Positions 1 to 7,136 of a DNA stretch of 35,153 nt are shown here, one piece after another. The position numbers and the translations under genes are program-made. This DNA comes from Paenibacillus forsythiae T98 (GTDB lineage: Bacteria > Bacillota > Bacilli > Paenibacillales > Paenibacillaceae): positions 1-35,153 of the forward strand of contig NZ_ASSC01000138.1 of the NCBI RefSeq assembly GCF_000520735.1, read 5' to 3'. A model generated the notes under the pieces. The model saw only the letters and a program-made list of their open reading frames with translations, searched no databases and had not been told where the DNA came from. Every line of letters begins with the position of its first letter. The first letter of the stretch is position 1.

Positions 1-239
1 GGTTTAGGAGTTTACACAATCTATTTTACAGACTCTGTCAGTCTGTTATTGCCATAACCAATATTTTCATCGCTTTTTTGATAGAACGCAATTTGCGATA
101 CTGGACCTTTTTATTATTTTTGGAGATCTTCTTGCTCAAATTCACTTCTCAGTGAAAAGCTCTTCGTGTGACCCGACAGCATCCTACCAGGAAAGCTGAA
201 CGCCTTTGCTATCCGTCATATAGCCGACAAGACCATTGC
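1..239. other. Gene-free left edge
   Basis: I see no convincing coding region or RNA here. The sequence is AT-rich. The first 50 or so bases contain a run of the form TTTACACAATCTATTTTACA that resembles the outer ends of some IS256-type insertion sequences, but no transposase reading frame is present, so no mobile element is called. It lies just downstream of the truncated parA and has none of that gene's missing C-terminal coding sequence. Confidence 0.3.
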
Positions 240-485
240 CTACTCCTCTGCCGCGGGGAGCGAATGATCGCTCATAATGGCATCCAAAATGTTGCACATG
301 CTGATCGGTAGCTGGTCCGGCTGTTCGATCCCGAAGCATAGGGTGAGATTGCCTTGCGGGTCGAAATCTACCAGGAGCACCTTTTTGTTTTCATGGGATA
401 AGGCATGAGCGAGGTTATAGGCGGATGTTGTTTTGCCCGTTCCGCCTTTCTGATTGGCGATGGTAATGATCTTGGCTATGGTCAT
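240..485 (-). pseudogene. Truncated ParA/Soj-type ATPase
   Basis: The ATG at 483-485 follows a G-rich Shine-Dalgarno stretch and opens an 81-residue product beginning [20 protein letters not shown]. The deviant Walker A motif (KGGTGKTT, about residues 14-21) and the [11 protein letters not shown] Walker A' region are intact. This is the N-terminal third of a ParA/Soj/MinD-like ATPase. Family members are about 250-280 residues, and here a TAG at 240-242 ends the frame after LPAAEE. The sequence beyond it, read in all three frames, gives no recognisable ParA continuation, so the gene looks cut by a rearrangement rather than by one point mutation. The lost part includes the Walker B and DNA-binding regions, so it is probably non-functional. 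ParA genes are common on plasmids and integrative elements, which fits the tRNA remnant beside it. Identification is confident; loss of function is inferred. Confidence 0.8.
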
Positions 486-629
486 GGAACCCCCCCTGGA
501 GCCTTTGCTCCGTTCATTTGTCAATGGCAGGGAGCGGTCTGGTTCTCTCCGAGTTCTTCCCAACGTCCAAAATTGGCCGCTTTTTAGGTCATCGCCGGGA
601 AGCCTTGCAACGCTTGAAAAAAAGTAAAA

Positions 630-680
630 AACCCGCGAAAAACCCTGATGTATCAAGGCTTTTCGCGGGTTATATTTTCT
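630..680. terminator. Bidirectional hairpin terminator
   Basis: A perfect 12-bp inverted repeat, AACCCGCGAAAA (630-641) and TTTTCGCGGGTT (660-671), encloses an 18-nt loop and is flanked by A-rich sequence on the left and ATATTTTCT on the right. It could terminate in either direction. No intact upstream gene on the plus strand is seen, so what it serves is unclear. A similar CCCGCGA stem occurs at 22676-22718. Confidence 0.65.
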
Positions 681-706
681 CTTTCAGGGACTTAAATTCC
701 GCTACA

Positions 707-782
707 GTCGGAATTGCGATCAAGACTTAAAATCCTGCGGTAGGTACTACCGTAACCTGTTCGATCCCGGTCCTCGGCATCT
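707..782 (+). pseudogene. Degraded tRNA-Leu(UAA) fragment
   Basis: Bases 724-740 read GACTTAAAATCCTGCGG, the anticodon arm of bacterial tRNA-Leu(UAA). They are followed by a long variable arm (GGTAGGTACTACC), a T-arm with TTCGATC, and the acceptor 3' strand CCTCGGCA ending about 779. The 5' side is degenerate: part of a D-arm (CGGAATTG) is visible at 709-716, but the D-loop is shortened and no GCCGAGG acceptor strand lies upstream. The anticodon stem and the T stem each have a mismatch, and the end is TCT rather than CCA. It is therefore a 5'-truncated tRNA relic, not a working tRNA. Such fragments are typically left by site-specific integration at tRNA 3' ends. The family match was made by eye. 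Confidence 0.7.
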
Positions 783-949
783 AATCTATAGGTATTTGGA
801 AATGATCGCATGGCCCCGTTATTAAGTGGGTGTCTGTGCGATTTTTCGTGTCCAAAACATTCAGGCATTCGCTCATGGCATTAGCCGAAATGGGATTATA
901 TTCCTATAATGGCGAAGAATCAGGAAAGGCAATCAGTTTTACGAGCAAG
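783..949. other. Intergenic stretch, nothing recognised
   Basis: Between the tRNA relic and the DUF6809-type gene I see no gene, hairpin or clear promoter. Confidence 0.3.
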
Positions 950-1231
950 TTAATCCTTCCCTGTTAATATCTCAACCATGATTCCAGCTCCAAGCCGGAA
1001 GCCGTATGTAAAAGAAGAGGCCAGCTCCATTCCATGCGTCTGAGCATATAAGTCCAGCAGAGCCTCAAGTTCCTCAAGCTCCTGCTCGGAATGCCGATTT
1101 TTCCAAGCTTCCATTGCCTCGGATGTCTTTCGGCTGATCTGTCGATAATCCGGGTCGCTGGAGATCGCTTTAGCATCGGGACACAGATTGCCATGATACA
1201 ATTCTTCCAAAAGGCTTCTCATTCCATCCAT
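950..1231 (-). CDS. Small DUF6809-type protein
   Basis: A 93-residue (or 90-residue) soluble, acidic protein. Its pattern LLEELYHGNLCP near the N-terminus, a central helical segment rich in Glu and Leu (EQELEELEALLDLY), and a C-terminal FTYGFRLGAGIMVEILTG match my recollection of DUF6809 proteins, which are common in Firmicutes and often sit in mobile elements. Function is unknown. Two starts are possible: ATG at 1229-1231 and ATG at 1220-1222. The second gives an MRSLLEELYHG start that resembles relatives and has a better-placed AGGATGG ribosome binding site. It stands alone on the minus strand in a region of relics, so a mobile-element origin is likely but not shown. Confidence 0.65.
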   Translation of the reverse strand: MDGMRSLLEELYHGNLCPDAKAISSDPDYRQISRKTSEAMEAWKNRHSEQELEELEALLDLYAQTHGMELASSFTYGFRLGAGIMVEILTGKD

Positions 1232-1578
1232 CCTATCTGTAAAAATATATAATATAGCGCTTTAACCTTGCCGAAGCTAATGAAGTTTAAAAAGAATCCA
1301 AGCTCAATTAGAAGCGCTGTCCCCAGTGGGGCCTTCTCTTGATAAGCTGCTGACAGATTACCGCGTAAGCGACGTTCAATTATCAGATAAATCCTATCTA
1401 AAATGTCAATGAAAGTTCTGCTTTCACGCGGTTCTATTCGTAAAATGACATTTTGCTATTCCTGACTTTCTCTCGTCCCTGAAGCACACATTTCTCTGAG
1501 ATGGCACAGGTATCTTTTTTCTTGAATAGATAATATCATAAAAACTTCATTTTGTAGAGTATACTACGTGGATTATTC
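1232..1578. other. Non-coding region upstream of the Xre gene
   Basis: No gene is seen. It contains one copy of a direct repeat (1347-1374, CTGCTGACAGATTACCGCG then AAGCGA). It also has a nested inverted repeat: AAAATGTCA at 1400-1408 against TGACATTTT at 1446-1454, with an inner GAAAG/CTTTC hairpin at 1411-1425. Near 1556-1563 lies an 8-bp palindrome, AGTATACT, that could be an Xre operator, with TATACT as a possible -10. None of these is proven. Confidence 0.35.
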
Positions 1579-1851
1579 TTGGCAGATAACGGAATAATGA
1601 ATCAAAAAGAGGTATTTTCCTTGAAATCAGAACAAATATTTGGACAAATTTTAAGGACAATTCGCAAAAAACAGAAAATGAGTCAGGAGAATTTGGCCTT
1701 TCGAAGTAATCTTGATCGAACATACATATCTATGTTGGAGCGTGGCGTTCATCAGCCAACATTAAATTCTTTGCTTGCAATCGCCAGTGCTTTAAGCATG
1801 AAGGCTTCAGAATTGGTGAAACTCGTTGAAAATGAGATCGAAAAAGAATGA
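1579..1851 (+). CDS. Xre-family helix-turn-helix regulator
   Basis: The product is almost entirely one HTH_3/Cro-C1 domain: an ILRTIRKKQKMSQENLAF helix pair, the recognition segment DRTYISMLERGVHQPT, and a LLAIASALSM closing helix. This resembles small regulators with a restriction-modification-controller or phage-repressor fold. Start choice is uncertain. The longest form starts at TTG 1579 (90 residues) and an ATG lies at 1597, but TTG 1621 follows AAAGAGG at ideal spacing and gives a compact 76-residue protein. It stands alone, is followed by a hairpin terminator, and lies between two copies of a short direct repeat. The target is unknown; autoregulation is a guess from the palindrome upstream. 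Confidence 0.85.
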   Translation: MADNGIMNQKEVFSLKSEQIFGQILRTIRKKQKMSQENLAFRSNLDRTYISMLERGVHQPTLNSLLAIASALSMKASELVKLVENEIEKE

Positions 1852-1874
1852 GCGACCATTGTAATTATTTCGGA

Positions 1875-1909
1875 ATGACTGTGCGAAAACGCATGGTCAT
1901 TTTATGTTT
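1875..1909 (+). terminator. Terminator of the Xre gene
   Basis: ATGACTGTGCG (1875-1885) and CGCATGGTCAT (1890-1900) form an imperfect stem around an A-rich loop, followed by TTTATGTTT. It starts 24 bases after the Xre stop codon. Confidence 0.65.
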
Positions 1910-2010
1910 GAGTAAGTGTTGATAAACAAACGCTGAATACCACCCGAGCGCAAGGGAGAAATGAAAGGCAACTTGAACAGTTGACTAGAAAGATACATTG
2001 ATGGCAGTCT

Positions 2011-2040
2011 ACCGCTTCTTTAGGAGCGGTTTTTCTTTTG
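2011..2040 (+). terminator. Orphan hairpin terminator
   Basis: ACCGCT (2011-2016) and AGCGGT (2025-2030) form a short stem followed by TTTTCTTTT. No open reading frame precedes it directly, so it may read through from the Xre gene or be left over from a lost gene. It would insulate the hydrogenase operon from upstream transcription. Confidence 0.6.
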
Positions 2041-2202
2041 CTGTTAACTTTCCCAATTTCACTCCATTAACTTTTAAATTATAAACGTTTTCCAACCACT
2101 ATACTTAGCTTTCACACCAACCTTCTGCTGAGATTACCGCGAATAGCGAAGAAAGCAGTCAAATTTTAGGGAAATTTATCCAAAAAGTTTTCAATTTGTT
2201 CA
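2041..2202. other. Region upstream of the hydrogenase promoter
   Basis: No gene is seen. The second copy of the direct repeat lies at 2125-2151 (CTGCTGAGATTACCGCG then AATAGCGA). A palindromic AAACGTTT core at 2083-2090 resembles a weak cre box but misses two consensus positions. I found no FNR-type TGTGA-N6-TCACA site and no NikR-type site. Confidence 0.3.
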
Positions 2203-2232
2203 TTGATCTTTCTTTCTCTGTCCCTTTATAAT
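2203..2232 (+). promoter_or_regulatory. Probable sigma-A promoter of the hydrogenase operon
   Basis: TTGATC at 2203-2208 (-35, four of six matches) is separated by 18 bp from a perfect TATAAT at 2227-2232. Transcription would start near 2240, leaving a leader of about 67 nt before the small-subunit ATG at 2307. The ribosome binding site is AAAGGAGTGATG just before that start. Confidence 0.6.
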
Positions 2233-2306
2233 CTGGTTGTATTTCCCATAGAAAGAAAGTGGTTCCATGAATAGGAGACTCCCAATTCACTAAAAGGAGT
2301 GATGAG

Positions 2307-3206
2307 ATGAAGATTAATCGGAGAGACTTTCTCAAGTGGTCGGTAGCGGCTGTGGCAGCGCTGAAGTTGGAGATGGACATGGACAAGCTTAACACGGTGA
2401 TGGCGGCGGAATCGGACCCGCCGGTCATTTGGCTGCTGGGCTCGGGTTGCTCGGGCTGCAGCATATCCACGCTGAACGTGACGAATCCGACGACCATCGA
2501 AGATGTGCTTCAGAACAAAATCAGCATGAAGTATGACAGCACGCTCATGGCCGCCTCAGGCGAAAGTGCGATGCAGGCGCTTGAAAATGCGGTGAATCAG
2601 TATAACGGACAATTTATTCTTGTGATCGAGGGCGCCATTCCAGGAGGATCTTCGAAAAACTACTGTATTATCGGTGAGCAGAACGGAGTCCCGCTCACCA
2701 TGTACGATGCTGTACTTAAATATGGTCCGAAAGCCAAATATGTCGTGGCGGCAGGGACCTGCGCCTCCTTCGGCGGTGTGGCGGCCGCTGCCCCCAACAG
2801 CACAGGATGCGTATCCGTTAAATCGCTGCTGAGCGGCAAAACCGCGAACCCGGTCGTCAATTTGGCAGGGTGTCCCGTGAATGCGACGGTAATGGTGCAG
2901 ACGCTGCTTGATTTAATCTTGACTGGTGTACCTTCTCTCGACAGTTACAGCCGCCCGAGAAAATATTTCAGCACAGACGTACACAGTGTTTGTCCAAGAA
3001 GAGAAACAGAAGAAGTGTCCCAGCCCGGAATTTACGGCTGCTATGAGGAAATCGGCTGCAAAGGCCCCGATAACCAATCGCCATGCCCGTCGCTCAAGTG
3101 GAACAACAAACAAGGCTGGTGCATCCAATCGAATTATCCGTGCATCGGTTGTACATCTCCCGCATTCCCGTTAAATCCTGTCATTTCCGTCTCAAGCGAC
3201 GACTAA
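2307..3206 (+). CDS. hyaA: [NiFe] hydrogenase small subunit, Tat-exported
   Basis: A 299-residue electron-transfer subunit of a periplasm-facing [NiFe] hydrogenase. A Tat signal (RRDFLK at 5-10) is followed by a short hydrophobic stretch. Proximal cluster ligands are C48, C51 (GCSGCS), C152 and C189. The distal cluster uses H226, C229, C245 and C251. The medial cluster has C260, C279 and C282, plus C272 in the motif GWCIQ where standard enzymes have proline, so a [4Fe-4S] rather than [3Fe-4S] medial cluster is expected. The two extra cysteines of oxygen-tolerant enzymes are absent (Gly at both positions), suggesting a standard oxygen-sensitive type. The protein ends soon after the last cluster, with no C-terminal membrane helix. 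It is the first gene of the operon and the large subunit follows after 17 bp. The subgroup is not assigned. Confidence 0.95.
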   Translation: MKINRRDFLKWSVAAVAALKLEMDMDKLNTVMAAESDPPVIWLLGSGCSGCSISTLNVTNPTTIEDVLQNKISMKYDSTLMAASGESAMQALENAVNQYNGQFILVIEGAIPGGSSKNYCIIGEQNGVPLTMYDAVLKYGPKAKYVVAAGTCASFGGVAAAAPNSTGCVSVKSLLSGKTANPVVNLAGCPVNATVMVQTLLDLILTGVPSLDSYSRPRKYFSTDVHSVCPRRETEEVSQPGIYGCYEEIGCKGPDNQSPCPSLKWNNKQGWCIQSNYPCIGCTSPAFPLNPVISVSSDD

Positions 3207-3223
3207 GAAAGGGTGAAATTACA

Positions 3224-4642
3224 ATGAGCACAATCAAGCTGGACCCGGTAACTCGTCTGGAAGGACATTTAAAGGTCGAAGTCACGCTCGATGCCAATAA
3301 TGCGGTTGCTTCAGCCACTGTGGCCGGAATGCTGTTCCGGGATTTTGAGAACATGCTGCTGAATCGGCCTCCAAGGGATGCTGCTTTCCTGACTCAGCGG
3401 ATTTGCGGTGTATGCCCTGTCCCTCAAGCCGTTGCTTCCTCAAAGGCCGTTGAAAAAATAAAGGGCTTTAAACCAAATCTCCAGGGGTTATTGCTCCGGA
3501 ATCTGATTCAAGGGGCGAATTTTCTGGACAGCGGTATCACGCATTTTTACCATTTATCGTTACTGGACTATATTCAAGGTCCGCAGATGAGCCCATGGAC
3601 GGGAGGCTACACGCAGGATCTAAGGTTCAATGCCGCCGATACCCAAACGCTGACGGATCACTATATTTCGGCGCTGCAAATCCGCAGAAAAGCCAACGAA
3701 ATGGCGGCTATCTTCAGCGGTAAGCTTCCCCATGCCGCGAATATTATTCCGGGTGGGGTAACCGCCTTGCCATCGTCAACGGAAATCACCAACTTCAGAA
3801 ACTATTTGAACGAGATTCAGTCATTCATTTCCAACACTTATCAATCGGACGTCAACATGCTGGCCTCGGCTTATAGCGATTACTACAACGTGGGCACAGG
3901 GTACGGCAACCTGATTACCTTTGGCGTATTCGACACGAATACTTCCGGAGGCTTGTTATTCCCTGCCGGCACTGTCATCGGCGGAACGGTCGGCGCATTT
4001 AATGAAGCGAACATTAAGGAATACAATAAATATTCCTATTACTCCTCTCCGAGCGGACAAGCCCCGGCAAGCGGTACCACAACTGCGAGCTACGGCAAGA
4101 GCGGAGCCTACACCTGGTTGAAATCTCCACGGTACAACAATACGCCTTTCGAAGCGGGACCGCTGGCCAGAGTATGGGTAAGCGGCGACTACCGCAGGGG
4201 CGTATCCGTTATGGACCGGCATATGGCACGATATGTGGAAATGTCCAAACTTGTAAGCAATATGCAGACGTGGTTGAACCAATTGACAGCAGGGGCCAGC
4301 GGCTTTACGAATATCGGCGCTCCCGTTTCGGGCAGCGCCTCCGGCTTAACGGAAGCTCCCCGTGGCGCGATTGGTCATTGGGTATCGGTATCCAGCTCCA
4401 AAATTTCCAGATACCAGATTATTACTCCGACCTGCTGGAACGCCTCTCCGATGGACGACGCTGGCAACCCGGGTCCTGTGGAAAAAGCATTGATCGGCAC
4501 CCCGGTGGCTAACCCGGCCCAGCCTGTGGAGCTGCTCCGCATTGTGCATTCCTTCGACCCCTGCACCGGTTGTTCCGTGCATGTCATGTCCCCGGAAGGC
4601 GTGGAAATGTCCAAATTTGTCGTTCAGCCTCTTGGCAAATAA
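3224..4642 (+). CDS. hyaB: [NiFe] hydrogenase large (catalytic) subunit
   Basis: A 472-residue catalytic subunit carrying the Ni-Fe(CN)2CO centre. The L1 motif RICGVCP supplies C61 and C64, and the L2 motif DPCTGCSVH (445-453) supplies C447 and C450. RLEGH near the N-terminus and PRGAIGHW near residue 380 are further family signatures. After H453 a 19-residue tail (beginning VMSPEG) would be removed by the protease encoded next. The start is ATG 3224, which follows GAAAGGGTG and gives MSTIKLDPVTRLEGH; a longer upstream frame overlaps the small-subunit gene and is not credible. The protein is shorter than many group 1 large subunits (usually about 550-600). It has no Tat signal and would be co-exported with the small subunit. 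Confidence 0.96.
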   Translation: MSTIKLDPVTRLEGHLKVEVTLDANNAVASATVAGMLFRDFENMLLNRPPRDAAFLTQRICGVCPVPQAVASSKAVEKIKGFKPNLQGLLLRNLIQGANFLDSGITHFYHLSLLDYIQGPQMSPWTGGYTQDLRFNAADTQTLTDHYISALQIRRKANEMAAIFSGKLPHAANIIPGGVTALPSSTEITNFRNYLNEIQSFISNTYQSDVNMLASAYSDYYNVGTGYGNLITFGVFDTNTSGGLLFPAGTVIGGTVGAFNEANIKEYNKYSYYSSPSGQAPASGTTTASYGKSGAYTWLKSPRYNNTPFEAGPLARVWVSGDYRRGVSVMDRHMARYVEMSKLVSNMQTWLNQLTAGASGFTNIGAPVSGSASGLTEAPRGAIGHWVSVSSSKISRYQIITPTCWNASPMDDAGNPGPVEKALIGTPVANPAQPVELLRIVHSFDPCTGCSVHVMSPEGVEMSKFVVQPLGK

Positions 4643-4644
4643 CG

Positions 4645-5121
4645 ATGAAGGACACGGCGGTCATTGGGATAGGCAACATACTCTTGAAGGATGACGGCAT
4701 CGGCGTCCATACCGTCCGGGAATTGGAGCAAGAAGATCTTCCGTCCACTGTTGAACTGGTGGACGGGGGAACTTCCACCCTTGCCATGCTGAGCTATTTT
4801 CTGGAGTGCCGGAGAATTATCGTTATCGATGCGTTGAAGGCAGGGCTTGAGCCCGGAACGATCTACCGGATCAGGCCGGAGGATATTGCGGGCTACAATA
4901 AGGAGAATTTATCTATTCATGATGTACAGATTTTGGATGTGGTCCAAATGGCCCGCATGCTCGGCGCCGCTCCGGACGTAATTATATTCGGCATTGAGCC
5001 GCAGGAGATCGGGTTTGATCTGGAATTGTCGGATCTTATGAGGAGCAAGATTCCTGAAATCATCGGGCTTCTTAAGCAAGAATTGAGCCTTGCGGAGCAG
5101 GAGGAGACGAACTTTGCATGA
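4645..5121 (+). CDS. hyaD: Hydrogenase maturation protease (HyaD/HybD family)
   Basis: A 158-residue nickel-dependent endopeptidase that trims the C-terminal tail of the large subunit after nickel insertion. The N-terminus AVIGIGNILLKDDGIGVH is the family signature. Predicted metal ligands are D17 (DDGIG), D62 (VIDAL) and H92 (SIHDV), matching the Glu16/Asp62/His93 pattern of E. coli HybD with Asp for Glu. The start ATG 4645 lies two bases after the large-subunit stop, which suggests translational coupling. Its substrate is almost certainly the large subunit encoded immediately upstream. Confidence 0.93.
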   Translation: MKDTAVIGIGNILLKDDGIGVHTVRELEQEDLPSTVELVDGGTSTLAMLSYFLECRRIIVIDALKAGLEPGTIYRIRPEDIAGYNKENLSIHDVQILDVVQMARMLGAAPDVIIFGIEPQEIGFDLELSDLMRSKIPEIIGLLKQELSLAEQEETNFA

Positions 5122-5455
5122 AGCGGCAATTGTGGAAAGCGCCTTGGAATTGATCCTTGCGAAAGCCGAAGAGCACCGTTTGAACAAAATCAAACGCATC
5201 ACGGCCAAAGTGGGAGAACTGTCGGGTGCCTTTCCGGAAGCGATGCAATTCGTGTTTCAAAGCGCATCGCAGGGTACGGTTGCGGAAGGAGCGGATTTCA
5301 TCATCGAACAGGTGAAAGCAACAGCCTCATGCGGCAGCTGCGGCATTACGTTTCCTATCCGTTATTACCATCCCGTGTGCCCTTCGTGCGGCGGGCTGGA
5401 GAATCAGGTTCTTACAGGTTATGAGCTGTATATCGATACGATGGAGGGTGATTAA
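5114..5455 (+). CDS. hypA: Nickel metallochaperone HypA
   Basis: A 113-residue nickel-binding accessory protein that delivers Ni(II) with HypB. Starting at TTG 5114 gives MHEAAIVESALELI, the conserved MHE nickel-binding N-terminus. A strong AGGAGGAG site precedes it, and the start overlaps the protease stop by 8 bases. A start at an upstream codon would bury the essential MHE motif, so TTG is preferred. Zinc is held by two CxxC pairs (CGSC and CPSC). The gene abuts hypB directly. Confidence 0.94.
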   Translation: MHEAAIVESALELILAKAEEHRLNKIKRITAKVGELSGAFPEAMQFVFQSASQGTVAEGADFIIEQVKATASCGSCGITFPIRYYHPVCPSCGGLENQVLTGYELYIDTMEGD

Positions 5456-6118
5456 ATGAGCAGCATTAAAGTGGTTACCAACATCCTGAAGGTGAATGAC
5501 GAGCTAACGCAGCAGAACAAGAAGCTGATGAACGAGAAGGGCCTCTATGTAATCAATTTGATGAGCTCTCCCGGGTCGGGCAAGACTTCCATTCTGGAGA
5601 AAGTGATCGCCAAGCTGAAGGATGAAGTGAAGATTGCGGTAATCGAGGGCGACCTTTATACGACAAAGGATGCCGAAAGAATCGAGGCTCACGACGTGCA
5701 GGTCGTGCAAATCAACACCGAGGGCGGGTGTCATCTGGATGGACAGATGATCCGGAACGCCTTAAGCCATTTGAACCTGGATGACACGAACCTGCTGATC
5801 ATCGAGAATGTCGGCAACCTGATTTGTCCCGCATCGTTTGAGCTTGGGGAAGATCTGATCATCACCGTGTTAAGCACGACGGAAGGAAACGACAAGCTGA
5901 TGAAATATCCGCGCATGTTCGAGAAGTCCGGTATTGTCATTTTAAATAAAGTCGATTTGCTGTCCTATACGAACTTTGACAAGGATGAATTTCACAAGGA
6001 TATCCGGGAGATCAATCCCAAGGCGAAGGTGCTTGAAACTTCCTGCGTGACCGGCGAGGGGATTGATGAGCTCTGCGCCTGGTTGAAGGAAACGATCTCG
6101 ATCTCGAATCCAGTATAA
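5456..6118 (+). CDS. hypB: Nickel-inserting GTPase HypB
   Basis: A 220-residue SIMIBI-class GTPase that drives nickel insertion into the hydrogenase large subunit. It has a Walker A PGSGKTS (39-45), the metal-site motif GGCHLD with C92 and H93, and the guanine-specificity motif NKVD. It lacks the His-rich N-terminal nickel-storage stretch found in some HypB proteins, so it would depend on HypA or free nickel. The ATG follows the hypA stop at once, with GGAGGGTG as ribosome binding site. Confidence 0.96.
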   Translation: MSSIKVVTNILKVNDELTQQNKKLMNEKGLYVINLMSSPGSGKTSILEKVIAKLKDEVKIAVIEGDLYTTKDAERIEAHDVQVVQINTEGGCHLDGQMIRNALSHLNLDDTNLLIIENVGNLICPASFELGEDLIITVLSTTEGNDKLMKYPRMFEKSGIVILNKVDLLSYTNFDKDEFHKDIREINPKAKVLETSCVTGEGIDELCAWLKETISISNPV

Positions 6119-6135
6119 AAAAAGGAGTGTTACCT

Positions 6136-6366
6136 ATGCCTCATATCGGTTTTGGCGAACTTATTGTTATTCTGGTCATTGCGCTGATTGTGTTCGGTCC
6201 CGGCAAGCTTCCCTCCGTGGGCGGCGCCATCGGCAAAGCCTTCTCTGAATTCCGGAAAGCATCCAGGGAGTTAACCGGGGAAGCTGCCAATTCCACCGCT
6301 GCCAACGAGCCAGTTCCGGTTCAAGCGGCCACCGTTACTCAAGAAACAAATGAAGTCAAATCGTGA
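6136..6366 (+). CDS. tatA: Twin-arginine translocase subunit TatA
   Basis: A 76-residue single-span membrane protein with an N-terminal helix ([18 protein letters not shown]), the FGPGKLP hinge, an amphipathic helix, and a polar, Ala/Val/Glu-rich tail. ATG 6136 is chosen because AAAGGAG sits eight bases upstream; an in-frame GTG at 6127 overlaps that site. It lies between hypB and two tatC genes, which implies a Tat system made together with the hydrogenase. No separate tatB is present, as is usual in Firmicutes where TatA can do both jobs. Confidence 0.93.
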   Translation: MPHIGFGELIVILVIALIVFGPGKLPSVGGAIGKAFSEFRKASRELTGEAANSTAANEPVPVQAATVTQETNEVKS

Positions 6367-6380
6367 TCGTCTCATGGTGA

Positions 6381-7136
6381 ATGTTTATGGTGGAGAGTGA
6401 AAATATCGTAAACGCTGTTCGCTGGCTGGGAAAATTCCGCATTCGCATTCTAGCGGCGGTGTTGGTTGTTATCGTCTCGGCGACGGGCGTATATGCGGTG
6501 TCGGACCCGCTTCTGAAGCTCTTGTGCCGTCCGCTGCAGGATCATCCGCTGTTCTTTATGACGCCCGTAGACGGAGTGATGACGAAGCTGAAGGTGGCGA
6601 TGTACGGAGGAATTGTGGTGTCCTTTCCCGTTCTGGCCTGCCTGCTCGTGTCCATATTCGCCCCCCTGCTGGAGCGCGGCATTCGTCTCAAACTTTATTT
6701 TTTGGCCATTCCGTTCGCTGTCGTTCTATTTGCGGGGGGAATCGTTTTTGCCTGCGAGTTTATTCTGCCGAACACTGTTGATTTCCTGATCCAGAGCGGG
6801 GAAGGGGTTCTGAAGCCGATGATTTCGGGGAGTGCTTATGTGTCGTTTATGGCCTTCTTTTTGATCTCGGTGGCACTGGTCTTTGAACTGCCGATCGTGA
6901 TGGTTGCCCTGTCGAGAATTGGTCTGATTCATGCCAGAATGCTGATGAACAAGCGGAAATTCGCGGTCCTCGGAATTGTGATCGTCCTGGCGGTTTTGTC
7001 TCCCACCCCCGATGCGTTCTCCCTTCTGGCGGAATCGATACCGGTGGCGGCGCTGTATGAAATCAGTATTTGGACGATTTATCTTCTGGAGCGAAAGAGC
7101 ATGGCAAGGATGAAGCGTGTGACGACCCATGATTAA
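6381..7136 (+). CDS. tatC: Divergent TatC protein 1
   Basis: A 251-residue protein with about six membrane segments. It matches TatC in periplasmic loop 1 (FFMTPVDGV followed by TKLKV), in transmembrane segment 4 (FELP, residues 168-171, holding the conserved Glu), and in the last periplasmic loop (LSPTPDAFS, about 206-214), ending with LYEISI. It lacks the N-terminal HLxELRxR signature, having RWLGKFRIR instead, and lacks the YQxxAFxxPGLxxxER cytoplasmic loop that forms the twin-arginine recognition site in standard TatC. The start could be ATG 6381 or 6387; neither has a strong ribosome binding site. It overlaps the next tatC by 8 bases. It is probably a specialised subunit acting with the second TatC. 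Confidence 0.85.
   Translation: MFMVESENIVNAVRWLGKFRIRILAAVLVVIVSATGVYAVSDPLLKLLCRPLQDHPLFFMTPVDGVMTKLKVAMYGGIVVSFPVLACLLVSIFAPLLERGIRLKLYFLAIPFAVVLFAGGIVFACEFILPNTVDFLIQSGEGVLKPMISGSAYVSFMAFFLISVALVFELPIVMVALSRIGLIHARMLMNKRKFAVLGIVIVLAVLSPTPDAFSLLAESIPVAALYEISIWTIYLLERKSMARMKRVTTHD

Noticed and set aside
518-730. 70-codon plus-strand frame across the parA start and the terminator hairpin
   Set aside because: It runs through the hairpin and into the tRNA relic; no coding character.
2040-2306. FNR, NikR or sigma-54 site upstream of the hydrogenase
   Set aside because: No TGTGA-N6-TCACA, NikR palindrome or GG-N10-GC element is visible; only a weak cre-like core.
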